A stretch of 64,000 nt of DNA from the NCBI RefSeq assembly GCF_003202405.1, contig NZ_QJHL01000008.1, positions 1 to 64,000 on the forward strand. The letters run 5' to 3'. Source of the stretch: Flavobacterium hydrophilum. GTDB lineage: Bacteria > Bacteroidota > Bacteroidia > Flavobacteriales > Flavobacteriaceae. A model generated the notes under the pieces. The model had not been told where the DNA came from. It searched no databases and saw nothing but the letters and a program-made list of their open reading frames with translations. Positions within the stretch are counted from its first letter, which is position 1. The number at the start of each line of letters is the position of its first letter. Positions 51,342-61,170 of the stretch are shown here, one piece after another. The position numbers were made by a program, and so were the translations under genes.

Positions 51342-53255
51342 ATGCTTAATATACACAATCTTTCGGTTTCTTTTGGAGGAACTTATTTATTTGAAGAGGT
51401 TACTTTTCGTTTGGGTGCAGGAGACCGCGTAGGTCTTGTTGGTAAAAACGGAGCGGGTAAATCCACCATGTTAAAAATGCTTGCAGGAGATTTTAAACCT
51501 GATTCAGGAGTTATTTCGCAGGAGAAAGATATCCGAATGGGATTTTTGCGTCAGGATATTGATTTTGAACAAGGAAGAACTGTTTTGGAAGAAGCTTATG
51601 AAGCATTCACCGAGATTAAGATTGTAGAAAAAAAGCTCGAAGAAATCAATCATCAACTGGTAACCAGAACCGATTATGAAAGTGAAGAATACAGCCAGAT
51701 TATAGAAGATCTTTCTGATTACACACATCGTTTTGACCTTCTTGGAGGTTACAATTATGTAGGAGATACAGAAAAAATTCTTTTAGGTTTAGGTTTCAAA
51801 AGAGAAGTTTTCAATAACCAGACTGAAACATTTTCAGGAGGCTGGAGAATGCGTATTGAGCTGGCTAAATTATTATTGCAATCCAATGATGTTTTGTTGC
51901 TGGATGAGCCTACCAACCACTTAGATATCGAAAGTATCATTTGGTTAGAAAATTTCCTTCGCAATTATCCGGGGGTTGTGGTAATCGTATCGCACGATAA
52001 AATGTTTTTGGATAACGTGACCAACAGAACAATCGAAATCTCATTAGGAAAAGCATACGACTTCAATAAGCCGTATTCTCAATATTTGGAATTGCGTCAT
52101 GAAATCCGCGAAAAACAATTGGCTACTCAGAAAAACCAGGCCAAAAAAATTGAAGAAACAGAAAAATTAATCGAGAAATTCCGTGCCAAAGCATCAAAAG
52201 CTTCAATGGCGCAATCGTTGATTAAAAAATTAGATAAAGTAGAACGAATTGAAGTTGACGAAGACGATAATTCCGTAATGAATATTTCTTTTCCGGTTTC
52301 AAAAGAGCCTGGAAAAGTGGTAATTGAGGCTGAAAATGTAACAAAATCTTACGGAGACAAAACGATTCTGAAAGATATCAGTTTATTGGTTGAACGTGGA
52401 AGTAAAATTGCTTTCGTTGGTCAAAACGGACAAGGAAAATCAACTTTCATTAAGGCATTGGTAAACGAATTTGAATACCAGGGAAATATTAAACTTGGAC
52501 ACAATGTTCAGTTAGGATATTTTGCCCAAAATCAGGCCGAATATTTAGATGGCGAAATCACTTTGCTTCAAACTATGGAAGATGCGGCAACGGATACCAA
52601 CCGCTCTAAAGTGCGCGATATGTTAGGCTCATTTTTATTCCGTGGTGACGATGTTGAGAAAAAAGTAAAAGTACTTTCCGGAGGAGAGCGTAACCGTCTG
52701 GCACTTTGTAAATTATTGCTTCAGCCAATAAACGTTTTGCTGATGGATGAGCCTACGAACCACCTGGACATTAAATCTAAAAATGTTCTAAAAGCGGCAC
52801 TTCAAAAATTCGGTGGAACTTTATTATTAGTTTCTCACGACAGGGATTTCCTTCAGGGAATGTCGAATATCGTTTACGAATTCAAAGATCAAAAAATTAG
52901 AGAATATTTGGGAGATATCAACTTTTTCTTAGAACAGCGCAATCTTGAAAATATGCGTGAAGTAGAGAAAAAAGATGTTGTAAAAACTGCCGCTCCAAAA
53001 GAGAATAACAAAACCTCTTACGAAGACCAGAAAAAAGGCAAAGCTTTGCAAAACCGTTTAAGCAAAGTCGAAAGCCAGATCAAACAATTGGAAAAAGACA
53101 TTCAGCACGACGATAAAATGCTGGCTTCAAATTATGATAAACATATCGAAGACGCTTCCTTTTTCACCGCATACAATAAAAAGAAAGCAGATTTAGATCA
53201 ATTGCTTCTGGATTGGGAAATCGTTCAGGAAGAAATTGACAATTTCAATGCTTAG
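51342..53255 (+). CDS. ABC-F family ATPase (Uup/EttA-like)
   Basis: A 637-residue protein with two ABC cassettes and no membrane helices; ABC-F proteins act on the ribosome. Walker A motifs are GLVGKNGAGKST and FVGQNGQGKST, signatures FSGGWRMR and LSGGERNR, and both Walker B regions read LLDEPTNHLD-like (MDEPTNHLD in the second). A coiled-coil C-terminus (QIKQLEKDIQHDD) makes it closest in plan to Uup. A -7 box TACTTTTG is present at 51268-51275. It stands alone. Confidence 0.94.
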   Translation: MLNIHNLSVSFGGTYLFEEVTFRLGAGDRVGLVGKNGAGKSTMLKMLAGDFKPDSGVISQEKDIRMGFLRQDIDFEQGRTVLEEAYEAFTEIKIVEKKLEEINHQLVTRTDYESEEYSQIIEDLSDYTHRFDLLGGYNYVGDTEKILLGLGFKREVFNNQTETFSGGWRMRIELAKLLLQSNDVLLLDEPTNHLDIESIIWLENFLRNYPGVVVIVSHDKMFLDNVTNRTIEISLGKAYDFNKPYSQYLELRHEIREKQLATQKNQAKKIEETEKLIEKFRAKASKASMAQSLIKKLDKVERIEVDEDDNSVMNISFPVSKEPGKVVIEAENVTKSYGDKTILKDISLLVERGSKIAFVGQNGQGKSTFIKALVNEFEYQGNIKLGHNVQLGYFAQNQAEYLDGEITLLQTMEDAATDTNRSKVRDMLGSFLFRGDDVEKKVKVLSGGERNRLALCKLLLQPINVLLMDEPTNHLDIKSKNVLKAALQKFGGTLLLVSHDRDFLQGMSNIVYEFKDQKIREYLGDINFFLEQRNLENMREVEKKDVVKTAAPKENNKTSYEDQKKGKALQNRLSKVESQIKQLEKDIQHDDKMLASNYDKHIEDASFFTAYNKKKADLDQLLLDWEIVQEEIDNFNA

Positions 53256-53263
53256 TTTTTTTG

Positions 53264-53310
53264 TTTCAGGTTTCAAATTTAACGTTCCAACAAGAACCTG
53301 AAACCTGAAA
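53264..53310. terminator. Inverted repeat / probable bidirectional terminator
   Basis: TTTCAGGTTTCA at 53264-53275 pairs perfectly with TGAAACCTGAAA at 53299-53310, between convergent genes. The same word, GTTTCAGGTTTCAGG, occurs at 23991-24005, so it may be a dispersed repeat that also serves as terminator. Confidence 0.6.
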
Positions 53311-53311
53311 C

Positions 53312-54274
53312 CTACTTGATAATCCCAATAGACTTTGAATGCATAATCGCTTGACTACTTTCTTTAAAATAACAGACAGAAACATCAAGGGCTTCTAAGT
53401 TTTTCATGATTTTTTTGACTTCTGATTTTTGGATTTTTCCTGTTTGTCTGATGTAAACTGCAATCACTGTAACCGGAAATATTTTGCAAATTTGTTCATA
53501 CAAAAAGGGATCGTGTTGTGAATCATCTCCCAATAACACATATTTGAGGTTCGGATAGAATTCCAGAACGTGTTTTATTTTATCGAATTTATGATTGTGA
53601 TTGCCTCTTCCGCTCAGGAAAAAATCAGTAACCCCTCTTTTGATATCTTTCAGTAAAATAACAGCTCGTGGCAATTGATGTATTTTGGTAAATTTTACAA
53701 TAAACCGATACAAATTCCATTCGCTGCTTGAGATATAAAAAAAAGCATTTTGTTCTTCCTTATTGTTTCTTCCGGCTGAACTTAAAGCCTGATAATGTGG
53801 AACAACACCTTTAAAAACTTTTCTGTCATTTACACTTTTAAAAAGGAGAATGTATATTTTTTTGAAAATATTCCGCGTATGCGAAATCAAAAAAGTATCA
53901 TCAATGTCAGATATAATTCCCAGATTTCCTTCATGAGGTCTTATAAAACTGCCTTTGCAGGTTATAGTTTCTGTTTTATATCTGATACTCACTTCGTATT
54001 CCATCCATCCAAAATGAAATTCCTTTTCCAATGGAATACAAAATTTAAAATAACCATCATCTAAAGTTTTGGTATGAATTTCTTTTTCCCCAAATTTCAG
54101 GTATATGTCAAAATTTTGAATCGTTTTTATCCTAAACTGATTAATAATAGAACGTGCATTTTTTAAGTTTTTCTTTTGAAAATCATATTCATATGTTCTC
54201 CTGAAAACATGACCCATTACAATTAATTCCTGTTCATTGGCATAACCGCGATATAATTGTAAAATTGGTGTCAT
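53312..54274 (-). CDS. APP1-type phosphatase (DUF2183)
   Basis: A 320-residue protein of the DUF2183/App1 phosphatidate-phosphatase group. The HAD-type catalytic motif ISDIDDTFLISHT is near residue 130, followed by the usual SSSEWNLYRFI (motif II) and LLGDDSQHDPFLYEQI (motif IV with its acidic pair). The N-terminal 120 residues form a beta-rich accessory domain (EFHFGWMEYEVS). The yeast enzyme dephosphorylates phosphatidic acid; the bacterial substrate is unproven. It is divergent from a diacylglycerol-kinase-family gene, which makes or uses the same lipid pair, a suggestive coupling. Confidence 0.9.
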   Translation of the reverse strand: MTPILQLYRGYANEQELIVMGHVFRRTYEYDFQKKNLKNARSIINQFRIKTIQNFDIYLKFGEKEIHTKTLDDGYFKFCIPLEKEFHFGWMEYEVSIRYKTETITCKGSFIRPHEGNLGIISDIDDTFLISHTRNIFKKIYILLFKSVNDRKVFKGVVPHYQALSSAGRNNKEEQNAFFYISSSEWNLYRFIVKFTKIHQLPRAVILLKDIKRGVTDFFLSGRGNHNHKFDKIKHVLEFYPNLKYVLLGDDSQHDPFLYEQICKIFPVTVIAVYIRQTGKIQKSEVKKIMKNLEALDVSVCYFKESSQAIMHSKSIGIIK

Positions 54275-54336
54275 TAATTACGTATATTTATGTAACTGTA
54301 ATTTAATTAATTTAATTGGTTTTTAAATAGAAAATT

Positions 54337-55206
54337 TTGAAAAAGAATATCATATTCGTTGTAAACCCGATTTCAGGAGACCTTGATAAATCAGATTTAA
54401 TAGAGGCGGTTCAGGAGTTTGCAACCACAAATCATTTTGAGTTGGAGGTGTATGAAACCACAGGGAAAAGTGATGCAAAGCAAATACAAGCCTTACACAA
54501 TAAGTACAATCCGGAACGAATTGTAGTAGCCGGGGGCGACGGAACTATTAAGATGGTAGCCGAAGCAATGGAAGAGCAGGATGTGATCATTGGGATTCTG
54601 CCTGCGGGTTCCGCTAACGGTTTGTCTGTCGATTTAAATCTACCGTCAACAATCGAGGAGAACCTGAAAATTGCTTTTCTGAATCGTTATATCGAAATGG
54701 ATATGATTTGCATCAATGGCAAAAAAAGTATTCATTTAAGCGATATCGGGCTAAATGCTGACTTGGTAAAAAATTATGAAGAAAGTGACGTTCGTGGATT
54801 TTGGGGTTATGCTTTACAGGCATTTACAACCCTGACAGAGTCTAATGAACCGTTTGTTGCAACAATTAAGGCAAATAAAGAAAAAGTCGATCATGTCGCG
54901 AGAATGATCGTAATTGCCAATTCTCAAAAATACGGAACAGGCGTAACCATCAATCCCAATGGTGCTATGAACGATGGTAAATTTGAATTGGTCATTCTGA
55001 AAAACCTTGATTTATTTCTTATCGGAAAGATAATTACAGGCAACATGCCAATCGATTCTGAGGATGTGGTTATCATTTCTACAGATCAGGCCACTATAGA
55101 AACCGATTATCCTGTGAGTTTTCAGATCGATGGTGAGTATTGCGGAGCACAGAAGTCGTTAGAAATTCATATTCTGCATAAGCAAATGAAGATTGCGATT
55201 CCGTAA
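54337..55206 (+). CDS. Diacylglycerol-kinase-family (YegS/DagK-like) lipid kinase, TTG start
   Basis: A 289-residue member of the DAGK catalytic-domain family. The nucleotide loop VVAGGDGTIKMVAEA is near 66-80, with GILPAGSANGLSVDLNLP after it, both diagnostic. The end has DGKFELVILKN and QIDGEY. The reading frame requires a TTG start: an in-frame TAG lies only six bases upstream at 54328-54330 and the first internal ATG is far inside the domain. Divergent from the APP1-type phosphatase gene by 62 bases. Confidence 0.92.
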   Translation: MKKNIIFVVNPISGDLDKSDLIEAVQEFATTNHFELEVYETTGKSDAKQIQALHNKYNPERIVVAGGDGTIKMVAEAMEEQDVIIGILPAGSANGLSVDLNLPSTIEENLKIAFLNRYIEMDMICINGKKSIHLSDIGLNADLVKNYEESDVRGFWGYALQAFTTLTESNEPFVATIKANKEKVDHVARMIVIANSQKYGTGVTINPNGAMNDGKFELVILKNLDLFLIGKIITGNMPIDSEDVVIISTDQATIETDYPVSFQIDGEYCGAQKSLEIHILHKQMKIAIP

Positions 55207-55208
55207 AA

Positions 55209-56354
55209 TTATTTAAACGGATTGCGTTCCTGCCAATCGGTTTTTGGTTCCAGATAATTAAAAAATCGTGCAATATTATGATTAATTAAAGCATTGCTGT
55301 GAGTGATCAAACCGTACATTTTTATAGGTTTAGCACCTACAGAACTTTTAATTTCAAGAGCGGTTCTGGCGAAAACAATAGTTTTAAAACCTTTTTTGAT
55401 GGAATACCCAATCATGTCATAAAGCATATTCAGATACAGCATTTTTTCACGCTGCACACTTTCATCATAACCTAAAAAATAGGTATCCATTACATTTCCA
55501 TTTTTTATCAATGTATTGAAACCGATTAGTTTTTCCTCCAGAAAATAACCATAGAGTAAAAAGTCATCTTTCATGATTTCTTTAAAAAAGCTAAAATGAT
55601 TTCGGGCGAGAAAAAAAGTGTTGAAAGGCGCATTTTTTGCCACATGAAAATAGAGGTCGTAAATAACATCTTCGTATTTTCGAATATCAGACAAAGACAT
55701 TTTTTGTTTTACGATTCCTTCTGCTTTTTTTCTGGCACGTTTGTACTGATCCCGGTATTTTTTAGATAAAGCATCAATATAATCCTGTTCTGATTTCCAG
55801 TTTTTATTGATTTCAAAAATCATATTGGGCTGGGTCGAAAACGTATAATTGTTTTTAAATTCTGCTTGCAGGGGCTCAATTTCTTTTGCCGTAAAATCTT
55901 TTATGCTTGTGATATGAACTTTTTTGCCACTTGCTTTTAAATCTTTTTTAAGCTGACTAATAGCTTTATGAAGCGTTTTAATAGCTTTGGACTCTTTTAT
56001 GTTTTGAGCAAAGACAAAAGCATTTTGTCCCGTTAGCATATTATTGCCTACGAATAACACGTGCGAAGCAAAATTTTTAAGGGCAAAGTTGCGCACAGAA
56101 GTTTTTAAGCATTTATCACGCTCTCCAAACGATTCCAGTTTTTCTGCAAATAAAAATTGGGTCAGGGCGATTCCGATAAGTTTTTCTCCTTCAAAAAATC
56201 CCATGAAATGACAAGTCATATTTACCGGACAGGAATTTTCTAATACTTCAAGGTATTCACGGGTTAAAAAAATATTATCTGCAGCGAGCGAGTTCCATTC
56301 TAAAGGCAGTGATGCCGCGCTTTTATATATTTGGAAAGAATAGGTTGTATTCAA
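55209..56354 (-). CDS. GNAT/FemAB-like acyltransferase
   Basis: A 381-residue soluble protein with the pattern of the peptidoglycan-recognition/FemAB-like acyltransferase group: N-terminal ADNIFLTREYLEVLE, then the central KYRDQYKRARKKAEGI, and the C-terminal GNVMDTYFLGYDESVQREKMLYLNMLYDMI-Y, which forms the second acyltransferase lobe. Substrate unknown. Its 3' end lies two bases from the end of the convergent lipid kinase gene. Confidence 0.75.
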   Translation of the reverse strand: MNTTYSFQIYKSAASLPLEWNSLAADNIFLTREYLEVLENSCPVNMTCHFMGFFEGEKLIGIALTQFLFAEKLESFGERDKCLKTSVRNFALKNFASHVLFVGNNMLTGQNAFVFAQNIKESKAIKTLHKAISQLKKDLKASGKKVHITSIKDFTAKEIEPLQAEFKNNYTFSTQPNMIFEINKNWKSEQDYIDALSKKYRDQYKRARKKAEGIVKQKMSLSDIRKYEDVIYDLYFHVAKNAPFNTFFLARNHFSFFKEIMKDDFLLYGYFLEEKLIGFNTLIKNGNVMDTYFLGYDESVQREKMLYLNMLYDMIGYSIKKGFKTIVFARTALEIKSSVGAKPIKMYGLITHSNALINHNIARFFNYLEPKTDWQERNPFK

Positions 56355-56421
56355 GAGTGTGAACTAATTTCTTCAAAATTAGATAATATTTGCAATAACT
56401 TTTTTTCTTTAAGTTATTATT

Positions 56422-56458
56422 AAGAAAATCCGTTTGAATTTAGGTTTCAAACGGATTC
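56422..56458. terminator. Hairpin terminator after the DUF1761 gene
   Basis: A perfect 12-bp stem, AATCCGTTTGAA at 56427-56438 with TTCAAACGGATT at 56446-56457. The U tract on the minus strand is short and interrupted (AAGAAAA on plus). Confidence 0.65.
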
Positions 56459-56474
56459 AGTTTCTGTAGTTTTA

Positions 56475-56963
56475 TTAGGCATATGCACAAACAATTCCGC
56501 CTATAATTGTAAGGGTAAGCATCCAGTATCCGGCGTGGATAAAGATATATTTCCATGATTTTCTTTCGAATAAGCCATTGATTCCAATTACAGGAAAAGC
56601 AAAAAATAAGCCTGACATAAAACCGTGGAGAGCACCATGTTTAAAAGTGCGGTAAGCTGTCCCGTAATCAGCCATAAAAGCATGAAAAGATGGTTTTGCA
56701 CTTGCTATCATAGGTGGCCCGCCAATCATTCCTACAGCACCGGATTGATGGATTGTAAACGACATTAAGGCCATAGATATCAGCACAGAGAAAATATAAG
56801 TAAATCCAAAGATTTTTAGCATATTGCCTTTTTTGAGATCTTCTTCGGTAAAATTATTTTCTCTCATCCAGATTGTTCCAAATACTTTTGGATTGTACCA
56901 GATAAATCCAACTACAAGTGTAACAACTGCTGCAGCCAGAAATGTAATAAAGTTAATTTCCAT
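56475..56963 (-). CDS. DUF1761 membrane protein
   Basis: A 162-residue protein with four predicted membrane helices (about 5-22, 48-68, 108-128, 140-160). FIWYNPKVFGTIWMRENN after the first helix is the family signature. Function unknown; this family is common in Bacteroidetes. Confidence 0.88.
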   Translation of the reverse strand: MEINFITFLAAAVVTLVVGFIWYNPKVFGTIWMRENNFTEEDLKKGNMLKIFGFTYIFSVLISMALMSFTIHQSGAVGMIGGPPMIASAKPSFHAFMADYGTAYRTFKHGALHGFMSGLFFAFPVIGINGLFERKSWKYIFIHAGYWMLTLTIIGGIVCAYA

Positions 56964-57079
56964 AAAATAAGGTTTTTATAATTAGTTGATCAAATTTAAT
57001 TAAAAATTCAGCGTGAAGGATATTTTATTTTTTGAGTATTAAACGTGTTATTTTACTTATTAACACTTTATCGACATTG

Positions 57080-57111
57080 CTTGTGCTGAAGTTTTAAATC
57101 ACATAATTTTG
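57080..57111 (+). promoter_or_regulatory. Promoter of the LRR protein gene
   Basis: CTTG at 57080-57083 (one mismatch to TTTG) and a perfect TAATTTTG at 57104-57111, with a 20-base spacer, match the Bacteroidetes consensus. The ATG is 25 bases beyond. Confidence 0.6.
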
Positions 57112-57136
57112 CAGCAAACATTGATGCCCCAAATCT

Positions 57137-57778
57137 ATGCGAAAATTTTGTTTTTTGTTTTTACTATTTACATTGTCAAATTCAGTTTTTGCAGATGCGG
57201 TTTCTGATAAAGAAAAAGATACGCTGATTAAAATATATCACGCAACAAATGGAGCGGAATGGAAAATAAAATGGGATTTGACATCATCAGTTTGCACCTG
57301 GTTTGGTGTTGAAATTAATAATGGTCAGGTTGTCGGACTTAATTTGGCAGATAATAATTTAAAAGGAAAATTGCCTTCGGCTATAGGAAATTTGCAGCAT
57401 TTGCAAACACTGGCACTTTTTAATAATGAGATAGAAGGAAATCTGCCGGATTCTGTATATGAAATTTCGACTTTGAAAGTGCTGCTTTTGAATAATAATA
57501 AATTCTCGGGGAATCTGAGTCACAAAATAGGAAATTTTAATTCTTTAGAAAATCTCAGTTTGTTTGATAATAATTTTGAAGGTGAAATTCCAAAAGAACT
57601 TGAAAACCTTTATAATTTGTCTGAAATGAATCTTTCGTACAATAGATTTAAAGGTGCTGTTTCGGAAAAACTAACCTTGCTCGATGCTCTAAATATGACC
57701 ATGTTAGATGAAAATGGAAATCCTTTTTTACTGGATGTACATAAAGAAAAAGATATTACCAATATTACCGTTAATTAA
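57137..57778 (+). CDS. Exported leucine-rich-repeat protein
   Basis: A 213-residue protein with signal peptide MRKFCFLFLLFTLSNSVFA and then a plant-receptor-like N-cap (ALVELYHATNG-type, here LIKIYHATNGAEWKIKWDLTSSVCTWFGV) and five LRR units of about 24 residues, each with LxxLxLxxNxxxGxLP (for example LQTLALFNNEIEGNLP). It ends without a type IX sorting domain, so it is probably periplasmic or lipid-free outer-surface protein. Promoter and terminator are both evident, so it is expressed alone. Confidence 0.9.
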   Translation: MRKFCFLFLLFTLSNSVFADAVSDKEKDTLIKIYHATNGAEWKIKWDLTSSVCTWFGVEINNGQVVGLNLADNNLKGKLPSAIGNLQHLQTLALFNNEIEGNLPDSVYEISTLKVLLLNNNKFSGNLSHKIGNFNSLENLSLFDNNFEGEIPKELENLYNLSEMNLSYNRFKGAVSEKLTLLDALNMTMLDENGNPFLLDVHKEKDITNITVN

Positions 57779-57837
57779 TCGTGCTTATGAATGAATTTTA
57801 CTCGTGAAAAAGTTGATTAATCTATTTAGTTAATTGT

Positions 57838-57868
57838 GAAAAAACCGTAATTCGTTACGGTTTTTTTA
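57838..57868 (+). terminator. Terminator after the LRR gene
   Basis: AAAACCGTAA at 57841-57850 pairs with TTACGGTTTT at 57855-57864 around a TTCG tetraloop, followed by T. A textbook hairpin, about 60 bases past the stop. Confidence 0.9.
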
Positions 57869-57995
57869 TGCTAAAAAAATAATAATTTAATACCCCTAAT
57901 TTTACGTTTTTGCTTTTTTTTCATAACTTTAATTATTGAATTCAAAATGCGATTCAAATCAGCTAAAATAAATTTTAATCTTTAATAATAACGTC

Positions 57996-58301
57996 ATGGT
58001 AATACATTATCAGGGAAAACAACACGGAAAAAGTACTAAATTCACTATTAGGATAATTGGTAATAACCTTTCAAAAAGCAGTTCAAACTACCAGATTGAT
58101 TTGTTGGTAGGAGAGAGTCAATTGCCATTATTTACTTCTGAAATTCATCAGAGTTTGTCTAATTGCCTTAGAGAGATTTATTTGTTTGCAAAATATAACG
58201 GAATCACGTTTGATGCCTCTTCAGAAAAAACGGAAAAATTATTGGTGCCTTACGATAAGGTTTTGTATGATTATAATAAATATGCTTTGTTTAGAGCATA
58301 A
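57996..58301 (+). CDS. Small orphan protein of 101 residues
   Basis: No family recognised. A soluble, slightly basic protein (MVIHYQGKQHGKSTKFTIRIIGNN, then a helix LSNCLREIYLFAKYNGITFD and a C-terminal VPYDKVLYDYNKYALFRA). No signal peptide or membrane helix. It is followed by a shared terminator and stands alone. Confidence 0.7.
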   Translation: MVIHYQGKQHGKSTKFTIRIIGNNLSKSSSNYQIDLLVGESQLPLFTSEIHQSLSNCLREIYLFAKYNGITFDASSEKTEKLLVPYDKVLYDYNKYALFRA

Positions 58302-58318
58302 TTGAATTTTAGAAACAT

Positions 58319-58351
58319 AAAAAAAGACTGCCTTACTAAGCAGTCTTTTTT
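58319..58351. terminator. Bidirectional terminator
   Basis: AAAAAGACTGC at 58321-58331 pairs with GCAGTCTTTTT at 58340-58350. Runs of A and T flank it, so it can stop the orphan gene from one side and the ABC operon from the other. Confidence 0.88.
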
Positions 58352-58370
58352 ATGTTTTTTTAGCTGGAAT

Positions 58371-59723
58371 TTAGATGATTTGTTTTTCTTTTTTGAAATT
58401 CATCCAACCCAAAGCGATGAATGCAAGATTAATAAAAACTAAAGGCAGAAAACTTTTTGACAGGCTGGTTTCTGAGTTGTCTTCAAAAGTTTCGACTCTA
58501 AATTTAGACCAGTTTTCTTTGGCTACTGGAGCATTATCAAAGATTTTAGGGTAAAAATACAGCCTCGTTTTTTCATGAAATGCTGTCGTTTTTTGTATAA
58601 ATAAAAGCTGGTTTTCAAAATCTGATTTTGCAATTTCATTCAGTTGGATTTGGGTATGTAAAGTTGGAATAAATTGGGCTATCATCTGGCTTGCCTCGTT
58701 TCGTTGCTTTAATTTGGTCTGCAATTCCTGAGACTGTTTTGCTGATTCATCATCACCCATTTGCTGCATCGCATAATACCAAAGCCAGCTGAATTCGGTA
58801 TCCGGTAAAATATAGCTTTTGAACTGTGGATAATGACTGTAGAATTTATCCATCGTCGTTTTTTTATCCATATCCCATTTTTCGTGGTAGGCATTTCGTT
58901 GTTTCAATGTCAGTTCTAATGCTTCGGGAACCGGATATTTGTTGACAATATAAGTATTGATCGTTGCCGGCAAAATGATAATCAGAAACAGCCAGACCGT
59001 TAATAAGATTACGGAATTAAAATTCGAGTTCTTTTGAAGCGAAACAATAAAAAAGCAAACGGCAAACCAAAAGAGAATGTACAAAATACTGATGATGTAA
59101 AAAGTGAGAAGTGAACTGTCAAATGGAATATTCAAAAGTATGACAGCAACAACCAGGATAATTGTCAGCAATGCAAGCAAACTTAAAATTCGGATATAGA
59201 ATAATTTCAGAATGTATAAAAAAGTATTGTCGCTTTGCGAGGCAACAATTTTCCAGGTTCCGGATTCTTTTTCTTCTGAAACGATATTGTACGTAAAAGC
59301 AATGATTAGAAGCGGAAAAATATAAATGAGAACAAAACTAAAATCAAGGTTTCCCAACAAAAGATTATTTGGATTATTTAGTTCTGAATCGTATTTCTGA
59401 GCTTCCACACCCCGAATCGTAACGCTCTGAATCGAAGGATTGACATCGCGCTGACCAATTGCCAGACTATTGAGAGGAAATGTTTTGTTGACCAGTGAAA
59501 ATTTTACATAATAAAGCAAAAGACCCATTTCATCTTTATGGAAAGAAGCGTTTCGGGCGATATGCTCTTTTTGATAAACCGCTGCTTCTGTAATGTTTTT
59601 ATGTTGCTTTTGCTGGAATTGCTGTCCAATTAAAAGACTGATAAACCCAATAACGAAAACAAACAATAAACCAACTTTTGTTCCTTTGGAGCGTATGAAA
59701 TTTTTAAATATTAATGCTAACAT
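58371..59723 (-). CDS. ABC-2 type permease (DUF3526-like), distal
   Basis: A 450-residue permease with helices at about 13-33, 128-150, 172-195, 200-222, 232-255 and 425-445, with a large extracytoplasmic loop of about 90 residues after the first and a second of about 170 before the last. The plan matches DUF3526/NosY-like ABC-2 subunits. Last gene of the operon; one base separates it from the previous permease. Likely forms a heterodimer with it. Confidence 0.85.
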   Translation of the reverse strand: MLALIFKNFIRSKGTKVGLLFVFVIGFISLLIGQQFQQKQHKNITEAAVYQKEHIARNASFHKDEMGLLLYYVKFSLVNKTFPLNSLAIGQRDVNPSIQSVTIRGVEAQKYDSELNNPNNLLLGNLDFSFVLIYIFPLLIIAFTYNIVSEEKESGTWKIVASQSDNTFLYILKLFYIRILSLLALLTIILVVAVILLNIPFDSSLLTFYIISILYILFWFAVCFFIVSLQKNSNFNSVILLTVWLFLIIILPATINTYIVNKYPVPEALELTLKQRNAYHEKWDMDKKTTMDKFYSHYPQFKSYILPDTEFSWLWYYAMQQMGDDESAKQSQELQTKLKQRNEASQMIAQFIPTLHTQIQLNEIAKSDFENQLLFIQKTTAFHEKTRLYFYPKIFDNAPVAKENWSKFRVETFEDNSETSLSKSFLPLVFINLAFIALGWMNFKKEKQII

Positions 59724-59724
59724 A

Positions 59725-61161
59725 TTAAATGGCTTTTAGTTTTTTTGAAGCTGTCCTGATTAAGATGAATAACAAAATAATCCAGAGAAAAAGTGAAATG
59801 ACAGAGATAATTTCGTTCTTTAAAACGGTGAATACTCCTTTGGGCTCATAATGAAATTCCTGGACTTCTGCCCAATGATCTTTGTCAATGACAGTTGGCT
59901 TGTCTTTTTTATTACTGATGTATTTAATTTGTAAAGCATTCATTTTTTGCGCCATATTATAGCGATACGTTTCAGCCTGTTTCTGAAAATCGATGTACGA
60001 ATCATAATCTGTATTTGATAATGCCATCGACAGGTTTTTCATCGCGATATACGGATTCAAAAACGATACTGCTCTTGAAAAACTGTTTTGCTTTTCGTAA
60101 ACCTGAAGCAGATTTTTCAAATGTTTGTTGTAAATATTCGAACTGATTTTCTCGCCTTCGGTCATGATAAAACCGGAATAATTGAAAGGGAGTTTCTGAA
60201 CCGAGTCGACTTTGTGAACCGCAAGTAAAGAATCCTTAATCGCTTTGTAATGCGAATCATTTGGGTTGTGACTGTCACCTTGTTTCAAAATATCTTTTTC
60301 GATATCGCTGTTGAACTTAATTTTTGAAGGCGCTTCATAAATATAAGCACCAATTGCCTGCGTTGTTCTCGGTAAAATAATTGTGAAAACCAACCAAATC
60401 CCAATTAACGAAACCAATGCTTTTTTTGAAGTTTTGCATGAAGCAGAAATCAAAACAGCAATGGCGCAAAAAAATAACAGATATAGAAAATGAAACACAA
60501 TAAACAAGATCATTTTAAGGGTTTCGTCAAATGAAACGGCAAAGTTCTGAAGCAATAACCAGATGAAAACCAAAACGAGAATTGCCGGAATAAAAAGCAT
60601 CATAATGACAGAGGCAATTCCAAGTATTTTGCCTAATAAAAGCTGTTTCCAGCTGATTCCCTGACTCAAAAGCAGTTTTAGTGTTCCGTTTTCCCTTTCG
60701 GCTGCGACCGAATTAAATCCCAGGAAAAAAATCAATAAGGGCAATAAAATCTGTAAAACCATAGCAGTACTGATTTCCCCAAAACGCAGCATGCTGTTCG
60801 AGAATCCGGCTTCAGAAAAATTGGCTGTATTTTGCTTATGCGCTTCCAGAAATATCGCATTTCCAAAAAACGGTTCCATTCCAAATTCAAACACGCTTAG
60901 CGAAGTACTTTTTCGAAAAGCAAAATTTCCGTAATGCGCCATTCTGTGCGGATTTTTGTCCGGATTTTTGAGCCAGTCTTCTCTGGATTCGTGTTGGTAT
61001 TTTTCGCTGGTTTCATTTTGATTGATGTAGTTTTTCCATCCGGATAAAACGGCATAAATCAATAAAATACCAATAAAAAAGGTAATGATATATGTAGCCA
61101 GATTTTTAAAAACAGATTTTCTAAAATGTTGGGCTATCAAATTTTCTACGTGTAATGACAT
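59725..61161 (-). CDS. ABC-2 type permease (DUF3526-like), proximal
   Basis: A 478-residue permease of the same plan as the next one: first helix at about 20-40, soluble loop, then FGEISTAMVLQILLPLLIFFLGFNSVAAERENGTLKLLLSQGISW-QLLLGK, the permease signature at the membrane entry helix, four more helices and a long loop with many Lys and Asp before the last helix. Nine bases after the TonB receptor gene. Confidence 0.87.
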   Translation of the reverse strand: MSLHVENLIAQHFRKSVFKNLATYIITFFIGILLIYAVLSGWKNYINQNETSEKYQHESREDWLKNPDKNPHRMAHYGNFAFRKSTSLSVFEFGMEPFFGNAIFLEAHKQNTANFSEAGFSNSMLRFGEISTAMVLQILLPLLIFFLGFNSVAAERENGTLKLLLSQGISWKQLLLGKILGIASVIMMLFIPAILVLVFIWLLLQNFAVSFDETLKMILFIVFHFLYLLFFCAIAVLISASCKTSKKALVSLIGIWLVFTIILPRTTQAIGAYIYEAPSKIKFNSDIEKDILKQGDSHNPNDSHYKAIKDSLLAVHKVDSVQKLPFNYSGFIMTEGEKISSNIYNKHLKNLLQVYEKQNSFSRAVSFLNPYIAMKNLSMALSNTDYDSYIDFQKQAETYRYNMAQKMNALQIKYISNKKDKPTVIDKDHWAEVQEFHYEPKGVFTVLKNEIISVISLFLWIILLFILIRTASKKLKAI

Positions 61162-61170
61162 AACTGCAGA

